From contig NZ_MRTQ01000011.1 of NCBI RefSeq assembly GCF_001956215.1, forward strand, positions 83,601 to 147,600: a stretch of DNA of 64,000 nucleotides. The letters are read 5' to 3'. The translations under genes and the position numbers were made by a program. Positions 43,380 through 53,060 of this stretch are shown one piece after another. Position 1 is the first letter of the stretch. Each line of letters starts with the position of its first letter. The DNA comes from Paenibacillus sp. FSL R5-0490 (lineage in GTDB: Bacteria > Bacillota > Bacilli > Bacillales > Cytobacillaceae). The notes beneath the pieces are model-generated. The model ran no database searches, was not told where the DNA came from, and saw only the letters and a program-made list of their open reading frames with translations.

Positions 43380-44066
43380 TTGAATAACCGGCTGGTTCCA
43401 ATTTTAATTGGATTGATGGCGATACTGTATATTTTCATTGTTCCTTCTGAGCCACTGGCAATCAAAGTTACCTTTAAGCTGATTCCTATGGGACTCATTA
43501 TTTTCTATGCATGGCAAAAACTCCCTGCCAGCAATGGGCCGCCATTGCGTTTAATCGTTATCGGCCTGTTTTTCTGCATGCTTGGTGATGGATTCATTGC
43601 TGTTTCTTTTGTCGCCGGGCTTGGTGCTTTTCTTGTTGGGCATCTATTTTCTTTGACTGGATTTCTGAAAATGTCACGTTTGACAAAGTTCCGCCTGGCG
43701 GCGATCATCCCGATAGGCATTTATTCTTTAATCATTGGCAGCCAGCTGATTGCTTCCTTATCCGGAGCAGGAAATGATGCATTAGTGATTCCGGTTATTG
43801 CTTATATGCTGGTCATTTCCTTAATGGCGTTATCAGCCATCCTAACCGGGAACAGGCTGGCCATTGCGGGAAGCATTTTGTTTGTAATTTCTGATTCCAT
43901 CCTTTCATGGAATATGTTTGTTGCGGATATTGTGTATTCAGATGTGCTTATCATGGCCACTTACTACTCTGCACAATTCCTGATTGCGAGAAGCCTTGCT
44001 TCATTTAGAGAAGCGGCAGATGATACCGCAGCCATACCGGAACCAATAGCAAAAAAGACTTTCTGA
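43380..44066 (+). CDS. YhhN-family membrane protein (lysoplasmalogenase-like)
   Basis: A 228-residue protein with eight membrane helices of the YhhN/TMEM86 family; GLFFCMLGDGFIAV near residue 61 and LFVISDSILSWNMF near 162 carry the paired Asp residues of the presumed active site. Some members hydrolyse lysoplasmalogens. The start is TTG 43380 behind CAAGGAGGTTG. It is probably co-transcribed with the MOSC gene. Its stop lies inside the shared terminator. Confidence 0.82.
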   Translation: MNNRLVPILIGLMAILYIFIVPSEPLAIKVTFKLIPMGLIIFYAWQKLPASNGPPLRLIVIGLFFCMLGDGFIAVSFVAGLGAFLVGHLFSLTGFLKMSRLTKFRLAAIIPIGIYSLIIGSQLIASLSGAGNDALVIPVIAYMLVISLMALSAILTGNRLAIAGSILFVISDSILSWNMFVADIVYSDVLIMATYYSAQFLIARSLASFREAADDTAAIPEPIAKKTF

Positions 44067-44090
44067 TAAAAAGGAAAGTCTTTATTTTTT
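44054..44090. terminator. Terminator shared by convergent genes
   Basis: AAAGACTTTC / GAAAGTCTTT, a perfect 10-bp stem with ATTTTTTTCC on the plus side and AAAAAAGC (T-rich on the minus strand) on the other. It overlaps the ends of both flanking genes. Confidence 0.8.
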
Positions 44091-44657
44091 TCCTGTTTCT
44101 TTTTCCAGACCTTTAAAACTCTCCATTCTCGTTATCCAGTACCCGCAGTAATATAGAGTGAGAAAGATGACAAAATCATATAAAGTAGTCCAGTTTTTTG
44201 GATCATAAAAGTCGATGGCATTAAAGAAATTCATCCCTCCGAAAGCTCCAATGGCAGAGAAGAGTATTCCTTTAAACAAGCTATTCATTTGAGGCTTTAT
44301 TTGAAGGGCAAACATGATCCCGACTGGTGCTAATGAAAAGTGATATGGCAAAAATAAAAATGGTGCCAGTGGAATAATGATCATAGGGTATGTCCATAAT
44401 CCCAAAGATAATGCAGCTAAATCGATAATAAGAGACAATATGATGACTAATAATCCAGCTAGGAGAAGACGCCCGGTGCTGTCTTTTTTTCTATACTTAA
44501 ACCATATCAGCCAGGGAATGATAAACAAAGCAAGTCCTGCCCACCATTGCCACGTAGTGATAAATTCGTCCTTCACAATCTCCGCGAATACAGAGCTAAT
44601 ATTCGTATATTGTTCATATGCTTGTTCAGACTTGGACAGTCCTTTTTCAAATGCCAT
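44082..44657 (-). CDS. CBO0543-family membrane protein
   Basis: A 191-residue membrane protein with a ~40-residue N-terminal polar region followed by five helices. WLIWFKYRKKDSTGRLLLAG near residue 50 and IPLAPFLFLPYHFSLAP near 95 are the marks of the CBO0543 family. ATG 44657 follows GGGTGAT; a GTG at 44666 is also in frame. Convergent with the YhhN gene. Function unknown. Confidence 0.82.
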   Translation of the reverse strand: MAFEKGLSKSEQAYEQYTNISSVFAEIVKDEFITTWQWWAGLALFIIPWLIWFKYRKKDSTGRLLLAGLLVIILSLIIDLAALSLGLWTYPMIIIPLAPFLFLPYHFSLAPVGIMFALQIKPQMNSLFKGILFSAIGAFGGMNFFNAIDFYDPKNWTTLYDFVIFLTLYYCGYWITRMESFKGLEKETGKK

Positions 44658-44819
44658 ACCTATCACCCATTCTTTCTAGTGTAGCTTCCAGACATCCATT
44701 CGTTTTTGGAAAGGCTTCTTAAGCTGTTCCTCCTGTGCTATTCAGGATGAGAATCTGACGAAAGCTATGCATTTTTTCTCAATCTGTAGACAACCTATAC
44801 AGTATAGGAGGTAAAATAG

Positions 44820-45374
44820 ATGCCTAATCCTTTAGAAGCAATTTTTAATATGCTCAGAATTACGTTTGATAATACCAATGAACCTAAATCACCCTTGCAT
44901 GTCATTGAAGTTGGGGACATGTGGACATACTTGGCATTGGTGGAGGAATTCATACGATACGAAGAAATTGGCTTAAACACGACTACAGATGATGAAGTGA
45001 AAGAAATGCTTACCGATGTAGTAAAAATATGTGAGTCACAGGTCAAGAGATTAAGCACATTTATGAGAAAAGAAGGAATTCCATTACCTGACGTAACCTC
45101 AGCAAAACCCCATTCAGCTCCAAATGATATTCCTTTAGGCGTTAAGCTGACAGATGATGAAATTACCAATGGGGTCGCATTTAAGCTAGTAACATGTTCC
45201 ACTGCCTGTGCTAAAGGACAAGCAGACTCTGTCCGTAATGATGCAGGCAATATGTGGACTGAATTCTTTTTAGAATGGACAATGTTCGGAGCTACTTTAA
45301 AAACACTCATGAGGAAGCGCGGATGGCTGAAGGTGCCGCCGTATTACTACGCTCCAGGTGCTCCAAAAATGTAA
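44820..45374 (+). CDS. Single-domain DUF3231 protein
   Basis: A 184-residue helical protein of family DUF3231, equal to one half of the two-domain protein at 18141. It has the GIPLPDV turn near residue 82 and the characteristic end RGWLKVPPYYYAPG. ATG 44820 follows ATAGGAGGT. Monocistronic, with a strong terminator two bases after the stop. Spore-associated role is presumed for the family, not shown. Confidence 0.82.
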   Translation: MPNPLEAIFNMLRITFDNTNEPKSPLHVIEVGDMWTYLALVEEFIRYEEIGLNTTTDDEVKEMLTDVVKICESQVKRLSTFMRKEGIPLPDVTSAKPHSAPNDIPLGVKLTDDEITNGVAFKLVTCSTACAKGQADSVRNDAGNMWTEFFLEWTMFGATLKTLMRKRGWLKVPPYYYAPGAPKM

Positions 45375-45375
45375 A

Positions 45376-45407
45376 AACCCAATTCATGCCGGAATTGGGT
45401 TTTTCTC
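45376..45407 (+). terminator. Rho-independent terminator
   Basis: AAAACCCAATTC / GGAATTGGGTTTTT with a five-base loop. Confidence 0.9.
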
Positions 45408-45736
45408 TGGGCAGAGACCAAAAATTTTCCTTGCCTTTCATAAGTATTTTAAGCGGGCAGAAAAAGCCATTAAAAAATATAACAGCTTATTTACAATCAA
45501 TATCATTATCCTCTATAGTATATTGAATCCAATTTTTCTCAACAGGCTTTCAGACAAGGAATGCTATTTTTGCTGTTCATGATGAAGAGGAGGACATATC
45601 CAGGTTTGAAAGCCAATTATTAATGCTTTAGACTAAGGATATGGAAGATTTTTGTTATTTTAGGTTTAGTAGTCTTATTTAAAAATAGAAAAAGTACTTT
45701 TGATTACTAGCAACTTTTATAAATGAGGTGTAGGTA
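45408..45736. other. Upstream region of the signalling/polysaccharide cluster
   Basis: About 330 bp without a gene. It must contain the promoter of the six-gene cluster, but I see no convincing SigA, SigB or SigD boxes. A stretch similar to coding sequence is not evident. Confidence 0.35.
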
Positions 45737-47359
45737 ATGGAGCTGAAAAAATATAAAGTTCTATTATTTGAGAAAATAAAAACGCAGATTACAGACTGGT
45801 TTGAAAATAATCTGTCTGAGAATATAAAAAAAGAAGAGGTATACAGGTTCCTGCATTCCATAAAGGGCACTGCTGGAACACTGCAGCTCACCGGGCTCCA
45901 TCAGCTGGCCGATAATCTGATCTTGGATATTGAAGATATGGATGAAAAAGAGGATTGGGATAAGGAGGCTTTGCGAAATTATCTTTTCGATTTAATTGAA
46001 ATGAGCTATGAGTATGAGCATTTCGAAAGTACATTAAAGCAGCAGGCTCCGATAAGGGTGGAAAATGCCCCTCTTGTTCAGCTGATTGATGATGATATTT
46101 CCATGCTGATTCTTCTGAAAGATGCACTCGAAAGCAGGGGCTGGATGGTTATTGCCAGTACGGAGCTGGAGGTTGCAGCAGAGCAGTATTATGACCATCG
46201 CCCAGATTGTTTAATAGTAGATATTAATTTGGAAGGGGAAAGTGGTTTTAAGTTTTTGGAAAGTTTACAGAAACATACTCGAAATAAGTATGTTCCAAAG
46301 ATTATGATCAGTGTAAGCAATGATCGGGAAACCAGATTAAACTCATATAAAATGGGTGCAGATGATTTCATCCCCAAGCCGATTGACATAGAGGAATTTC
46401 TATTAAAGATAGACAGGCACTTAGCAAATAAGAAATTATTTGATCAATCTGCAATGATAGATGAATTAACCCGAGTTTATAATAGAAGGTTTTTTGAAGA
46501 CAGTTTAGCAGTATTTATGAATGAATTGGCCAGAAATCATCGGACCTTTTCACTGGCGATACTTGATCTTGATTTTTTCAAAAACATTAATGATACATAT
46601 GGCCATCCGGCAGGTGATACAGTCCTTGCTGAATTTGCAAAGTACTTAAAAGAAAATGTCCGGCAAACAGATTATGTGTTCAGATATGGCGGCGAGGAAT
46701 TTGTTGTCTTATTCTCTGGCGCTTCAGATATCGAAAGCAAAATAGCCCTTGAAAAGATTTTAAAAGGGTTTTCGGAAAAGAGGTTTGAACAGTGCGGCAA
46801 TTCATTTAGCGTTACTTTTTCTGCAGGAGTTTTTATGGTCGATCAGCCGGGGATAGAGAAAGAAACGATTGTAAGGGCTGCTGACCAGGCTTTATATGAA
46901 GCCAAACAAAAGGGAAGAGCAAGAGTGGAAATAGGTAAAGCCGATCCTATTGCAAAGCATAAGAAAAAGCTTTATGTCTCCGTTATTGATGATGACTCGA
47001 TTATTAGAATGATGCTCACTAAGGTTCTCAGCAATATGGAGTTCGATCATGCAGACCTGGATATCCAGGCATTTGAAGACGGGCGGAAATTTCTGCATTC
47101 AAATCGAATAGAAGAAAAGGGGCCGCATTTTCTGGTTCTGGATGGGATAATGCCTGTAATGGATGGCCTTGAGGTTATGCAGGAAATGAAAAAGTCGAAG
47201 AGAGCCAAGGACATTCATGTTCTTATGCTGACAGGGCGAAAAAGTGAGCAGGATATAGCACGTGCATTGAAACTCGGAGCTGAAGATTACGTGACAAAGC
47301 CATTTAGTCTTACAGAACTGGAAGCTAGAATTCAGCGTTTAATTAAGAGGCTGATCTAA
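45737..47359 (+). CDS. Hpt-REC-GGDEF-REC diguanylate cyclase
   Basis: A 540-residue cytosolic protein. An Hpt domain (residues ~1-95) has the phosphorylatable His40 in HSIKGTAG. REC1 (~113-230) has acceptor Asp162. The GGDEF domain (~238-400) has an intact active site GGEEF (318-322) and an inhibitory-site RxxD (309-312), so it should make c-di-GMP with product feedback. REC2 (~412-540) has acceptor Asp469 in VLDGIMPVMDG. The domain set makes it the likely receiving end of a phosphorelay from the hybrid kinase five genes downstream. First gene of the cluster (GAGGTGTAGGT ribosome site); the next begins directly after its stop. Confidence 0.9.
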   Translation: MELKKYKVLLFEKIKTQITDWFENNLSENIKKEEVYRFLHSIKGTAGTLQLTGLHQLADNLILDIEDMDEKEDWDKEALRNYLFDLIEMSYEYEHFESTLKQQAPIRVENAPLVQLIDDDISMLILLKDALESRGWMVIASTELEVAAEQYYDHRPDCLIVDINLEGESGFKFLESLQKHTRNKYVPKIMISVSNDRETRLNSYKMGADDFIPKPIDIEEFLLKIDRHLANKKLFDQSAMIDELTRVYNRRFFEDSLAVFMNELARNHRTFSLAILDLDFFKNINDTYGHPAGDTVLAEFAKYLKENVRQTDYVFRYGGEEFVVLFSGASDIESKIALEKILKGFSEKRFEQCGNSFSVTFSAGVFMVDQPGIEKETIVRAADQALYEAKQKGRARVEIGKADPIAKHKKKLYVSVIDDDSIIRMMLTKVLSNMEFDHADLDIQAFEDGRKFLHSNRIEEKGPHFLVLDGIMPVMDGLEVMQEMKKSKRAKDIHVLMLTGRKSEQDIARALKLGAEDYVTKPFSLTELEARIQRLIKRLI

Positions 47360-48403
47360 ATGCTGAAGAATGAAATATTCTTCCTCGGTCTATTAGCTGC
47401 TGTCATTTCTGGATTACTGCTTCTCATTCTGTTGTACCTTGTCATAAGAAAATGGCTGGAAGATCGAGAGCGCAGAAAAATTAATGAATGCATTGAAACC
47501 CTTAGCCCGCTGATCTTCGAATTTATCTCAGAAGGAGAAATAAGCCGGCACCTTCATTTGGATAATGATATAAAAAAGAAGGCTGCAGAAGAGATTTTGT
47601 CTAAGTTCGCAGCCAATTTAACAGGAGAAGAGGAAACGGGAAAACTCAGGGAGTTTGCTGACAGGAATCTGAGAAATTACTTTCAGAGACAGTTGAAGAG
47701 CAGAAGGTGGAGTACTAGAATGAACGCACTCTACACTATCGAAGATCTGCATTTCATTGAGTTACAGCCTCAAGTTTTGGAATCAGCTATAAAAGAGAAA
47801 ATATCACATGATGAAAGGGTACAATCCTTGAGAATACTTGCGGCATTTCAATTCGAAGGAATTCCTGATCTACTTCTGTATAATAGTGAAAATCTATCGG
47901 ACGGTGAATTAAGGAATATCATCCTCCGGCTGAATGAAAACTTGTTCAGTCTTTTAATTTCAGATTTCCATAGTGCTGCAAACCCATTGAAATACGCCAT
48001 TATAGATTCTGCTGGAATAAGAAAAGAATTAAGATACTTACTTTTCATTGAGTCAGTCTATGCCAGCTATGATGGGGAGACTCGTTTAAGAGCAGTAAAG
48101 GCACTTTCTTCACTAGGGATGGTTAAGGATATATCACCCTATCTGGACTTGCGTCATTCCCGGGATTGGAAGGAAAGGATGATGGCTGCGAAGCTCTTCG
48201 GTTCATTAAAGGAACCTGAACTCATGCCATATTTGCTCGACCTTCTCCATGATCGTTCCTGGTGGGTGAGATCTCAGGCTGGGCAATCCATTATGATGTT
48301 CCCTCGCGGAAAAGAAGAATTGCAGATTGTACTGGATACCTCGGATGATTCGTATGCAAGGGACATGGCCTGGGAATGGATGAACAAAGGAGAATTTGGT
48401 TGA
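47360..48403 (+). CDS. Membrane-anchored HEAT-repeat protein
   Basis: A 347-residue protein with one N-terminal membrane helix (residues ~7-29) and a cytosolic, repeat-rich helical part. HEAT/armadillo-type repeats are clearest in the C-terminal third: TRLRAVKALSSLG, WKERMMAAKLFGSL and WWVRSQAGQSIMMF. Probably a scaffold or partner for the glycosyltransferase coded next. The ATG follows the cyclase stop without a gap and the stop overlaps the next start. Exact function unknown. Confidence 0.78.
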   Translation: MLKNEIFFLGLLAAVISGLLLLILLYLVIRKWLEDRERRKINECIETLSPLIFEFISEGEISRHLHLDNDIKKKAAEEILSKFAANLTGEEETGKLREFADRNLRNYFQRQLKSRRWSTRMNALYTIEDLHFIELQPQVLESAIKEKISHDERVQSLRILAAFQFEGIPDLLLYNSENLSDGELRNIILRLNENLFSLLISDFHSAANPLKYAIIDSAGIRKELRYLLFIESVYASYDGETRLRAVKALSSLGMVKDISPYLDLRHSRDWKERMMAAKLFGSLKEPELMPYLLDLLHDRSWWVRSQAGQSIMMFPRGKEELQIVLDTSDDSYARDMAWEWMNKGEFG

Positions 48404-49815
48404 TTATGGCTTTTATGTGGGGAAATATATTGGTCGGATTTGCTGCATTTATAGCAGTCTTTATGGTGCTGGTCATTAGTTTCTATTCAATTATTTTAGT
48501 AATCTCAGTTTTTCAGCTAAGGAAGGAATATTTGCTGAACCGAAACCAGACATTTGACGAGTATATGAATGAATCTTTCGCAAAACCGGTTTCCATCATT
48601 GTACCAGCATATAACGAAGAAGCGGGGGTTGTTGCCAGTGTACGCTCCCTTTTGAGTATAGACTATCCTTCTTTTGAGATTATCGTTGTCAATGACGGTT
48701 CAAAAGATGACACCATTGAAAAAATGATTACACATTATCAAATGAATGAAATTAATCCAGCTGTCAGGAAGCAGGTTGAAACAAAGGCGGTTAAAAAAGT
48801 TTACCAGTCCGCTTCTCTTCCAAATCTATTTTTAATAGACAAAGAGAATGGAGGAAAAGCTGATGCGCTGAACGCAGGAATTAACTTTTCCCATTTTCCT
48901 TATTTCTGTTCATTGGATGGAGATTCTGTACTGGAAAGGGATGCTTTCTTAAAGGTAATGAAGCCTATATTGGATTCTGATGGGGAAGTGATTGCTTCGA
49001 GCGGAAGCATCCGCATTGCGAATGGCTGTGAAATACAGGACGGCAATATTTTAAAGGTTGGCTTAGCCAGGGAACCTTTAGTCATCATGCAAATAATCGA
49101 ATACTTAAGAGCCTTTTTAATGGGCAGGATTGGATTAAGCCGGCATAATTTACTTCTGATTGTCTCTGGAGCCTTCGGTGTTTTTTCCAAGCAATGGGTC
49201 ATTGATGCGGGAGGCTATAAAACCAATACAGTTGGCGAGGATATGGAGCTGGTAGTAAGGCTCCATAGACTTATCAGAGATAAAAAGCAAAAGAAAAAAA
49301 TTGTCTACGTCCCAGACCCTGTTTGCTGGACCGAAGTTCCGGAATGCACAACATACCTTAGAAGACAAAGGCGAAGGTGGCATCGCGGATTATTTGAAAG
49401 TCTGTGGACACACAGGAAGATGACCTTTAATCCAAGATACGGCCCTATAGGGTTTATATCCTTTCCATACTTTTGGATCGTAGAGCTTTTGGGCCCGATA
49501 GTTGAATTATTGGGATACATTTATGTGGTTATTTCCTTATTTTTAGGTGGTATCTATCTTGAGTTTGCCATCCTGATTTTTCTGCTATCGTGTTTATATG
49601 GTTCACTTTTCTCCATGGCCGCCGTTTTGCTTGAGGAATGGAGCTTAAGGAAATTTCCAAAAATCTCTGATTTAATCAAACTGTTTTTCTATTCATTGAC
49701 TGAAACGTTATGGTACCGGCCTTTGACGGTTTTTTGGAGATGTGAAGGAATATGGCAGCTGGTCAAAGGCGATACAAGCTGGGGAGAAATGAAAAGAAAA
49801 GGTGTTTCCGGATGA
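48400..49815 (+). CDS. Processive-type family 2 glycosyltransferase
   Basis: A 471-residue membrane glycosyltransferase of the PgaC/BcsA kind. One or two N-terminal helices precede the GT-A domain: VPAYNEEAGVVASV, VVNDGSKDDT, the DxD motif in LDGDSVLERDAF, GEDMELVVR and the QxxRW motif QRRRWHRG. Three or more helices follow. TTG 48400 is preferred (AAAGGAG seven bases upstream, overlapping the HEAT gene by four bases); ATG 48406 is the alternative. It probably polymerises an extracellular polysaccharide. No PilZ domain is present, so c-di-GMP control would need another receptor. Confidence 0.88.
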   Translation: MIMAFMWGNILVGFAAFIAVFMVLVISFYSIILVISVFQLRKEYLLNRNQTFDEYMNESFAKPVSIIVPAYNEEAGVVASVRSLLSIDYPSFEIIVVNDGSKDDTIEKMITHYQMNEINPAVRKQVETKAVKKVYQSASLPNLFLIDKENGGKADALNAGINFSHFPYFCSLDGDSVLERDAFLKVMKPILDSDGEVIASSGSIRIANGCEIQDGNILKVGLAREPLVIMQIIEYLRAFLMGRIGLSRHNLLLIVSGAFGVFSKQWVIDAGGYKTNTVGEDMELVVRLHRLIRDKKQKKKIVYVPDPVCWTEVPECTTYLRRQRRRWHRGLFESLWTHRKMTFNPRYGPIGFISFPYFWIVELLGPIVELLGYIYVVISLFLGGIYLEFAILIFLLSCLYGSLFSMAAVLLEEWSLRKFPKISDLIKLFFYSLTETLWYRPLTVFWRCEGIWQLVKGDTSWGEMKRKGVSG

Positions 49816-52800
49816 GACAAATTACCAAAGGGCAAACAGCCGTTTTTCTGTTTGTTCTTGCCGTGCTGACCGTTGTTTCCAGTCCTTTCTGGTCATGGTG
49901 GCTAAAGCAGGATCAAAAACTGAATGTGTTTATTTTGGACAAAACAGTGCCGGATGACTCTTATCGGGAGCATAAGGGACTTATATGGATTTTAAATAAT
50001 GAAAAATATATCAAATCAGATGGGGATCGATACAGTATTGAGGCTGATTACAGCGGCTTTAAACCAGGAACGAAAAATGAATATACTATTAAGCCATTAC
50101 CGGACAATCTTGAAAAATATCAGGTTCTTTACCTTGCAGATACGTATGGGGTTTATGAGGAAGAATTCTATGGAAGCAATCCATTGGGAGAACGGTCTTC
50201 TAATCTATATGGCGGGCTGCAGGAGGAGGAGGTTATCCAGCTGGAGGAAACTTTAGTTTCCTCCAAAGGTAAAACACTCATTGCAGAATTCAATACGTTT
50301 GCAAGTCCTTCATCAGATGAGGCCAGGCATCGATTGACCAATTTATTGAATATCAGCTGGAGCGGGTGGATTGGGAGGTATTTCCCTGATTTATCGGGCA
50401 GTGAGGTTCCTATATGGGTAAAGGAAAACTATGGAGACGGAAATTGGGGTCATAAAGGTCCCGGTCTCGTATTTGTGAACTCGAATGATTACGTTGTGGT
50501 TGTCGAAGAGAGTGAAATGGAAGGTAAAGGGGTTGAGTTCCGCCTTACTGAGAACGGCGAGGATTTCTTCGGAAAGAAGGTGGAAGCGCCCTATCGATAT
50601 TGGTTCGATGTGATCGAGGCCAGAAATGCGGATGAAGTACTGGCTGAGTATTCATTGCCTCTTACTAAGACAGGAAAAAGCAAGCTGCAGAATGCCGGTA
50701 TCCCTGACACATTCCCAGCTGTTATTCAGCACAGCAACGCTGCCTATTCTTCCTATTATTTTGCAGGCGATTATGCAGATGAAGCAGAAGTTCCAACTAT
50801 TTATCAGACGAGAGGACTTGCCAAGTGGAAAGAACATTTTAGTGCCAATGATTCTTTTTACTGGGAAGCGTACGTCCCTATGATGAAGAAGGTGCTGCAG
50901 GTTAAGCCGCAGCTGGCAAATAGCAAATTCACCCCGGAAATAGATGAGACCAATGGAATACAATTCAATAGCCAAACAAGTGAAGATTATATTCAAATAC
51001 TGAAAAATGGCACCTGGGAGGATCTGCTAATAAAAGGGGTCAATATGGGAATAGCCAAGCCTGGCAATTTTCCCGGGGAAACAGGAATTACTGAAGCTGA
51101 GTATTTCCGATGGTTTAAAGCAATAGGTGATATGAATGCCAATGCTATCAGGATATATACTTTGCATCCGCCGGCATTTTATGAAGCGTTTCATAAATAT
51201 AATCAGATTGCAGAAAAACCATTATTTCTATTCCATGGTGTCTGGGTCAATGAAGAAACACTGGTTAAGGAGCAGAATGCTTTCTCAGATGCTGTAACAA
51301 AAGATTTTAAAAATGAAATGGAGAAAATGATTGATATTATTCATGGAAATGCTGTCATTGAGGAGAGGCCGGGGCATGCATCAGGCGAATATAAATTTGA
51401 TATCTCACCATATGTGCTTGGCTTTATGGTTGGTATTGAGTGGGATCCTGAAGCGGTCAAAGGCACGAATGATAAACATAAGGGCCTTCAGCAATTCTCC
51501 GGTGAATATTTCCAGACAGCTGATGCCAGCCCGTTTGAAATCTGGCTTACTGAATTAATGGACTATGCCGTGAATTATGAAACCGCGAGCTACGAATGGC
51601 AGCATTCAATGAGTTTTACCAACTGGGTAACGACCGATCTTCTGGAACATCCTTCAGAGCCGTCGGTTAAGGAAGATATGGTTTCTGTAAACCCTAACCA
51701 TATACAAGGGACAGATAGGTTTCACGCTGGCCTTTTTGCCTCTTATCATGTATATCCATATTACCCTGATTTCCTTAACTATGAAGAGAAGTATGTCAAT
51801 TACATCGATTCAAAAGGGGAAAAGAATAATTATGCAGGCTATCTTCATGATTTAATCGCTGTCCACGAGATGCCAGTTATAGTAGCGGAATTCGGAGTCC
51901 CTTCGTCCAGGGGGATGACCCATGAAAACGTTGGGGACATGAATCAGGGATTTCACTCTGAGGAGGATCAGGGGAAAATAAACAGCCGGCTGTTTGAGTC
52001 CATTGTTTCTGAAGGTTATGCCGGAGGTCTGGTGTTTTCCTGGCAGGATGAATGGTTTAAGCGAACCTGGAATACGATGGATTATGATAATCCTGACAGG
52101 CGTCCATACTGGTCCAACAGGCAGACAAATGAACAGCATTTCGGCCTGCTGAGCTTTGAACCAGGTAAAAATGAAGCTGGAATATATGTGGATGGCATTA
52201 CAGGTGATTGGAAAAAGCTGAACGCTAAACCTGTTTACAGTTCTGGCCGCAAGAATTCTTACTTGAAGGATATGTATATTCGTTCTGATGAGGAACACTT
52301 ATATATCCGGCTGGATTATAACCATCCTATTGACCTGGAGAATGAGACCACACGTATACTGATTGATACCATTGCAGAGCAGGGACAGACTTCGATCCCG
52401 GTTCTGACAGGAAAGGTCAAAACGGACTTCGGAGTTGACTTTATGGCAGAAATAGGCGGACAGGATAAATCCAGGCTTCTAATAGATAGCTATTATGATA
52501 CTTTTTATTATCATTATAGCCATATGCTGAATATGATTCCGAATGAAAGCTATGCCAATAAAAAGGATAATGGAGTCTTCCACCCTATCAGGTTAGCACT
52601 GAATAAGGAATTAACTATTCCATCCACTGGGGAAACGAAATCGTTCAAATCCTATGAGACAGGCAATTTACAGTTTGGGAATGCAAATCCTGCTCATGAA
52701 CACTTCAATTCATTAACCGATATAAGCATTAGCAGGAGTAAAAAAGTAATGGAGATCAGACTTCCGTGGGCATTGCTTAATATTAAGGATCCAAGCCAGA

Positions 52801-53060
52801 AAGAGATAGTTGGGGATGTATGGAGAGAAGGTCTCACAGGCAGCCAAACAATTGAGGGATTAAGAATTAGTGCAGTGTCGACGGACAGAGAAGGTATCTT
52901 GGATTCTTTTCCAAAGATGCAGGATGGAGTGCTCCAAGGAAAAGATTCTGCCTATTATTCTTGGGAACTGTGGGAGGAGCCAGATTACCATGAAAGGCTT
53001 AAAAAGTCCTATCATATTATGAAAAAATTATTTGACTCCGTAGAGTTGGGAGAGAAGTAA
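49812..53060 (+). CDS. Large membrane-anchored glycosidase-like protein
   Basis: A 1082-residue extracytoplasmic protein anchored by an uncleaved N-terminal helix (residues ~9-31). The middle (~400-790) is a TIM-barrel glycoside hydrolase-like domain: LIKGVNMGIAKPGNFPGE, NAIRIYTLHPPAFYEAF, a possible acid/base in GIEWDPEAV and the presumed nucleophile Glu693 in VIVAEFGVPSSRG. The last ~270 residues look like a beta-sandwich carbohydrate-binding domain. ATG 49812 overlaps the glycosyltransferase stop. Likely trims, transfers or anchors the polymer made by its neighbour. I cannot assign a GH family. Confidence 0.78.
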   Translation: MRQITKGQTAVFLFVLAVLTVVSSPFWSWWLKQDQKLNVFILDKTVPDDSYREHKGLIWILNNEKYIKSDGDRYSIEADYSGFKPGTKNEYTIKPLPDNLEKYQVLYLADTYGVYEEEFYGSNPLGERSSNLYGGLQEEEVIQLEETLVSSKGKTLIAEFNTFASPSSDEARHRLTNLLNISWSGWIGRYFPDLSGSEVPIWVKENYGDGNWGHKGPGLVFVNSNDYVVVVEESEMEGKGVEFRLTENGEDFFGKKVEAPYRYWFDVIEARNADEVLAEYSLPLTKTGKSKLQNAGIPDTFPAVIQHSNAAYSSYYFAGDYADEAEVPTIYQTRGLAKWKEHFSANDSFYWEAYVPMMKKVLQVKPQLANSKFTPEIDETNGIQFNSQTSEDYIQILKNGTWEDLLIKGVNMGIAKPGNFPGETGITEAEYFRWFKAIGDMNANAIRIYTLHPPAFYEAFHKYNQIAEKPLFLFHGVWVNEETLVKEQNAFSDAVTKDFKNEMEKMIDIIHGNAVIEERPGHASGEYKFDISPYVLGFMVGIEWDPEAVKGTNDKHKGLQQFSGEYFQTADASPFEIWLTELMDYAVNYETASYEWQHSMSFTNWVTTDLLEHPSEPSVKEDMVSVNPNHIQGTDRFHAGLFASYHVYPYYPDFLNYEEKYVNYIDSKGEKNNYAGYLHDLIAVHEMPVIVAEFGVPSSRGMTHENVGDMNQGFHSEEDQGKINSRLFESIVSEGYAGGLVFSWQDEWFKRTWNTMDYDNPDRRPYWSNRQTNEQHFGLLSFEPGKNEAGIYVDGITGDWKKLNAKPVYSSGRKNSYLKDMYIRSDEEHLYIRLDYNHPIDLENETTRILIDTIAEQGQTSIPVLTGKVKTDFGVDFMAEIGGQDKSRLLIDSYYDTFYYHYSHMLNMIPNESYANKKDNGVFHPIRLALNKELTIPSTGETKSFKSYETGNLQFGNANPAHEHFNSLTDISISRSKKVMEIRLPWALLNIKDPSQKEIVGDVWREGLTGSQTIEGLRISAVSTDREGILDSFPKMQDGVLQGKDSAYYSWELWEEPDYHERLKKSYHIMKKLFDSVELGEK

